Source: JAPPFW01 sp965200835
GTDB lineage: Bacteria; Actinomycetota; Acidimicrobiia; Spongiisociales; Spongiisociaceae
Reading direction: 5' to 3'
Assembly (NCBI GenBank): GCA_965200835.1
Contig: OZ241390.1
Location: 1,674,001 to 1,738,000, forward strand
DNA: 64,000 nucleotides
This document shows, piece by piece, positions 62,310 to 64,000 of this stretch; within the stretch, counting starts at the first letter, position 1; each line of letters starts with the position of its first letter. A program made the position numbers and the translations under genes. The notes below the pieces were generated by a model. The model worked only from the letters and a program-made list of their open reading frames with translations, was not told where the DNA came from and did no database searches.

Positions 62310-63365
62310 TCAGGTTCGCGTGATGATCACGTTGCGGCCTAATACCCGGCGATCCCGGAGAGAGTCGATCGCATCGGGGAGTCCGTCCAACTCGAAGCGG
62401 TTGGCTAGCACGGGGGTCAACCGGCCCTGATCCGCTAGTCGGATGGCCAGCTCTAGATCGCTCTTGGAGCCGGCTGCGGAGGTGAGGATGCGGAGCTCGT
62501 TCCTGATCAGGGTGCCCGGATGGATGTCCAGGGGCTGGCTGGTATATCCGATCTGGACGAAGGACCCACCGGGAGCGAGGCATTGGAATCCTGCTCGCAT
62601 GGTCTCGGCGGTTCCCACCGTCTCGAAGAACACTTCTGGCGCTCGACCCAGCAGGCGGCGGGCGTAACGGTCGAGAGTTTCGTAGGCGTCCGGATGGTCG
62701 ATCAGCAACCCTTCCCGGGCGCCAAGCGAGACTGCTAACTCCAGCTTGTCAGACCGGTCTGCGACGGCAAGCACGGTGGCGCCGGCCAGGGCGGCCACCT
62801 GGGTGAGCATCAACCCGACCCCTCCGATTCCGTTCACCACCACCAGGTCTCCCATGCCGATGGCGGCCAGTCGGACCGCATGCACGGCGCTCATCCCGCT
62901 GCAGGCCAGCACCGCCCCCGCTTCGTAGGTCACAGTGTCCGGTAGGGAAACGAGGTTGGCCTCGGGCACCGCCAAGTATTCAGCGAAGCCTCCGTCGACC
63001 GTGAAGCCGATCATGCCCTTGGATCGGGCACACAGCCGGTCCCGCTCGGTACGGCAATAGCGGCAGGCTCCGCAGTTGAGCACGTTGTATATGGCTGCCC
63101 GTGGCCCGCCGGATCCCGATCGGAGGTCCGGATCGGTCACCACTCCGGCGACTTCGTGACCGAGAATCCGGTTCCTGCCGCCGGGGTCCAGCAATCCCTC
63201 CAGCAAGTGGAGCTCGGTGCCGCACACACCCGCCGCCTCGACCCTGACTAGAACCCAACCGTCCGGTACCGCGGGCAGCGGGCGCTCGACCAAACGGAGG
63301 GTGCCAGCCGTAAGTTCCACCGCTCGCATAATGTCCAGAGGAGGCCGATCATCGGCTGCTGTCAC
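62310..63365 (-). CDS. Zinc-dependent alcohol dehydrogenase (threonine/sorbitol dehydrogenase-like MDR)
   Basis: 351 residues. Catalytic Zn residues in 'EAAGVCGTELHLLEG' and 'LGHEVAGVV', structural Zn cysteines in 'NCGACRYCRTERDRLC', NAD fold 'LVVVNGIGGVGLMLTQVAAL'. Oxidises a secondary alcohol or amino-alcohol. It could act with the polyol-type importer, but a 271-base gap without a recognisable feature (62039-62309) separates them. ATG 63365; MRAVEL thirteen codons in is an alternative start. Confidence 0.85.
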   Translation of the reverse strand: MTAADDRPPLDIMRAVELTAGTLRLVERPLPAVPDGWVLVRVEAAGVCGTELHLLEGLLDPGGRNRILGHEVAGVVTDPDLRSGSGGPRAAIYNVLNCGACRYCRTERDRLCARSKGMIGFTVDGGFAEYLAVPEANLVSLPDTVTYEAGAVLACSGMSAVHAVRLAAIGMGDLVVVNGIGGVGLMLTQVAALAGATVLAVADRSDKLELAVSLGAREGLLIDHPDAYETLDRYARRLLGRAPEVFFETVGTAETMRAGFQCLAPGGSFVQIGYTSQPLDIHPGTLIRNELRILTSAAGSKSDLELAIRLADQGRLTPVLANRFELDGLPDAIDSLRDRRVLGRNVIITRT

Positions 63366-63491
63366 GGAGCAAGGGTAGTGGGCTTCGGCGGTCGGCTCGG
63401 ACAGCTATCCAGTGGGCTGGCGTTTTCGTACCGGGGAATATCGCGTCTACGATCACCTGCACGGCGTGGGAACCAGGCGGGGAGGTCGTAC

Positions 63492-64000
63492 TTGACGGTG
63501 TCTACCAGGGTCGACAAGCACTATCGAGCGGGTAGCTCGTCATTGTCGCTCGATCGCATCACTCAGGTGTTCGAGAAGAACGGTGATCCGCTGGTAGCGT
63601 TGCAGGACGTGTCGTTGGAGGTGCGTAAGGGGGAGTTCCTGACCTTGGTGGGACCCTCCGGATGCGGTAAGTCGACCCTCCTGAAGATCGTCGCCGGCCT
63701 GATGGCTCCCACTTCGGGAGTTGCCTATCTTGGAGGCACCCGGATCGTCGAGCCCCGCGAAGAGATCGGGCTGATGTTCCAGACCTCCACCCTCTTCCCC
63801 TGGCGGAACGTGATCCGGAACATATCCCTACCGCTCGAGATCAGAGGAAAGTACGAGAAGGGCGGGCAGGAGCGAGTGTCGGAGGTAGTCCACCTGGTTC
63901 GCCTCGAAGGCTTCGAGCAGCACTATCCAAGGGAGCTGTCCGGAGGTATGCAGCAGCGGGTGGCTCTGTGCCGGCTGCTGGTGTCGGACCCAGACCTGAT
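63492..64000 (+). CDS. NitT/TauT-type ABC transporter ATP-binding protein, 3' end outside window
   Basis: 170 codons are visible. 'VSLEVRKGEFLTLVGPSGCG' contains Walker A (GPSGCGKST), then 'GLMFQTSTLFPWRNVI' (Q-loop) and 'LSGGMQQRVALC' (signature); Walker B lies beyond the edge. TTG at 63492 has GGGGAGG seven bases upstream; GTG 63498 is the alternative. Divergent from the alcohol dehydrogenase. The permeases are presumably to the right. Confidence 0.85.
   Translation, partial: MTVSTRVDKHYRAGSSSLSLDRITQVFEKNGDPLVALQDVSLEVRKGEFLTLVGPSGCGKSTLLKIVAGLMAPTSGVAYLGGTRIVEPREEIGLMFQTSTLFPWRNVIRNISLPLEIRGKYEKGGQERVSEVVHLVRLEGFEQHYPRELSGGMQQRVALCRLLVSDPDL

Noticed and set aside
1..64000. CRISPR arrays, insertion sequences, integrases or rRNA genes
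   Set aside because: No regularly spaced repeats, transposase/integrase motifs or rRNA-like sequence were seen on reading through the window.

Overview
The window looks like chromosome from a high-GC actinobacterium, most likely of the Acidimicrobiia. The signs are a pst-phoU-regX3/senX3-type phosphate locus with an actinobacterial-style PHO box, and surface proteins whose SLH modules carry the 'YCPDD..VTR.QMA.FL' signature. No rRNA or tRNA was seen, so this placement is inference. Most intact genes are tightly packed, with many ATGA or TGATG start/stop overlaps. Several accessory genes are visibly decayed by in-frame stops and frameshifts.

Layout. 1-2.6 kb: broken FN3/SLH surface-protein gene. 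2.9-4.8 kb: ATP-grasp protein and an Nfu-type Fe-S scaffold. 5.1-12.2 kb: phosphate regulon (PHO box, pstS-pstC-pstA-pstB-phoU, response regulator, sensor kinase). 12.2-14 kb: decayed hicA, a DUF4209 remnant and an orphan hicB. 14.1-20.1 kb: malic enzyme, SLH-L,D-transpeptidase, PolX/PHP polymerase, alpha/beta hydrolase. 20.1-22.8 kb: gene fragments (an amidohydrolase, the tail of a binding protein) and a frameshifted membrane-anchored binding-protein gene.

23-41.5 kb is the most notable region: a catabolic island built around a selenocysteine-dependent glycine/sarcosine/betaine-reductase-type (Grd) system. GrdB (26393-27703) and GrdA (41028-41480) each contain an in-frame TGA exactly at the family's selenocysteine position, and each has a candidate bacterial SECIS hairpin just downstream. 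An ordinary gene caller would truncate or miss both. GrdE sits next to GrdB and GrdC next to GrdA. Around them are four paralogous COG2159 amidohydrolases (only one with all the expected metal/catalytic residues), two COG0402 aminohydrolases, a BKACE enzyme, a 3-hydroxyacyl-CoA-dehydrogenase-like protein, a GcvT-like methyltransferase and a complete NMT1-type ABC importer. My working model is import and stepwise trimming of an N-containing compound to an N-methylglycine/betaine-type substrate, which Grd then reductively cleaves to an amine and an activated acetyl unit. GrdD, thioredoxin reductase and the Sec machinery (selA, selB, selC, selD) are not in the window.

41.7-46.1 kb: E1 alpha/beta of a 2-oxoacid dehydrogenase, PlsB-like acyltransferase, D-aminoacyl-tRNA deacylase. 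46.1-52 kb: two decayed tandem DUF4190-like genes and a roughly 5 kb dead Type ISP-like restriction-modification gene (Mrr nuclease, helicase, N6-adenine methyltransferase, target recognition). 52-64 kb: FAD oxidoreductase and MttB-family methyltransferase (another link to N-methylated glycine compounds), RidA, a metallo-beta-lactamase-fold protein with a likely frameshift, a sugar-type ABC importer operon with a threonine-synthase-like enzyme and an SDR, a zinc alcohol dehydrogenase, and the start of a NitT/TauT-type ABC ATPase cut by the right edge.
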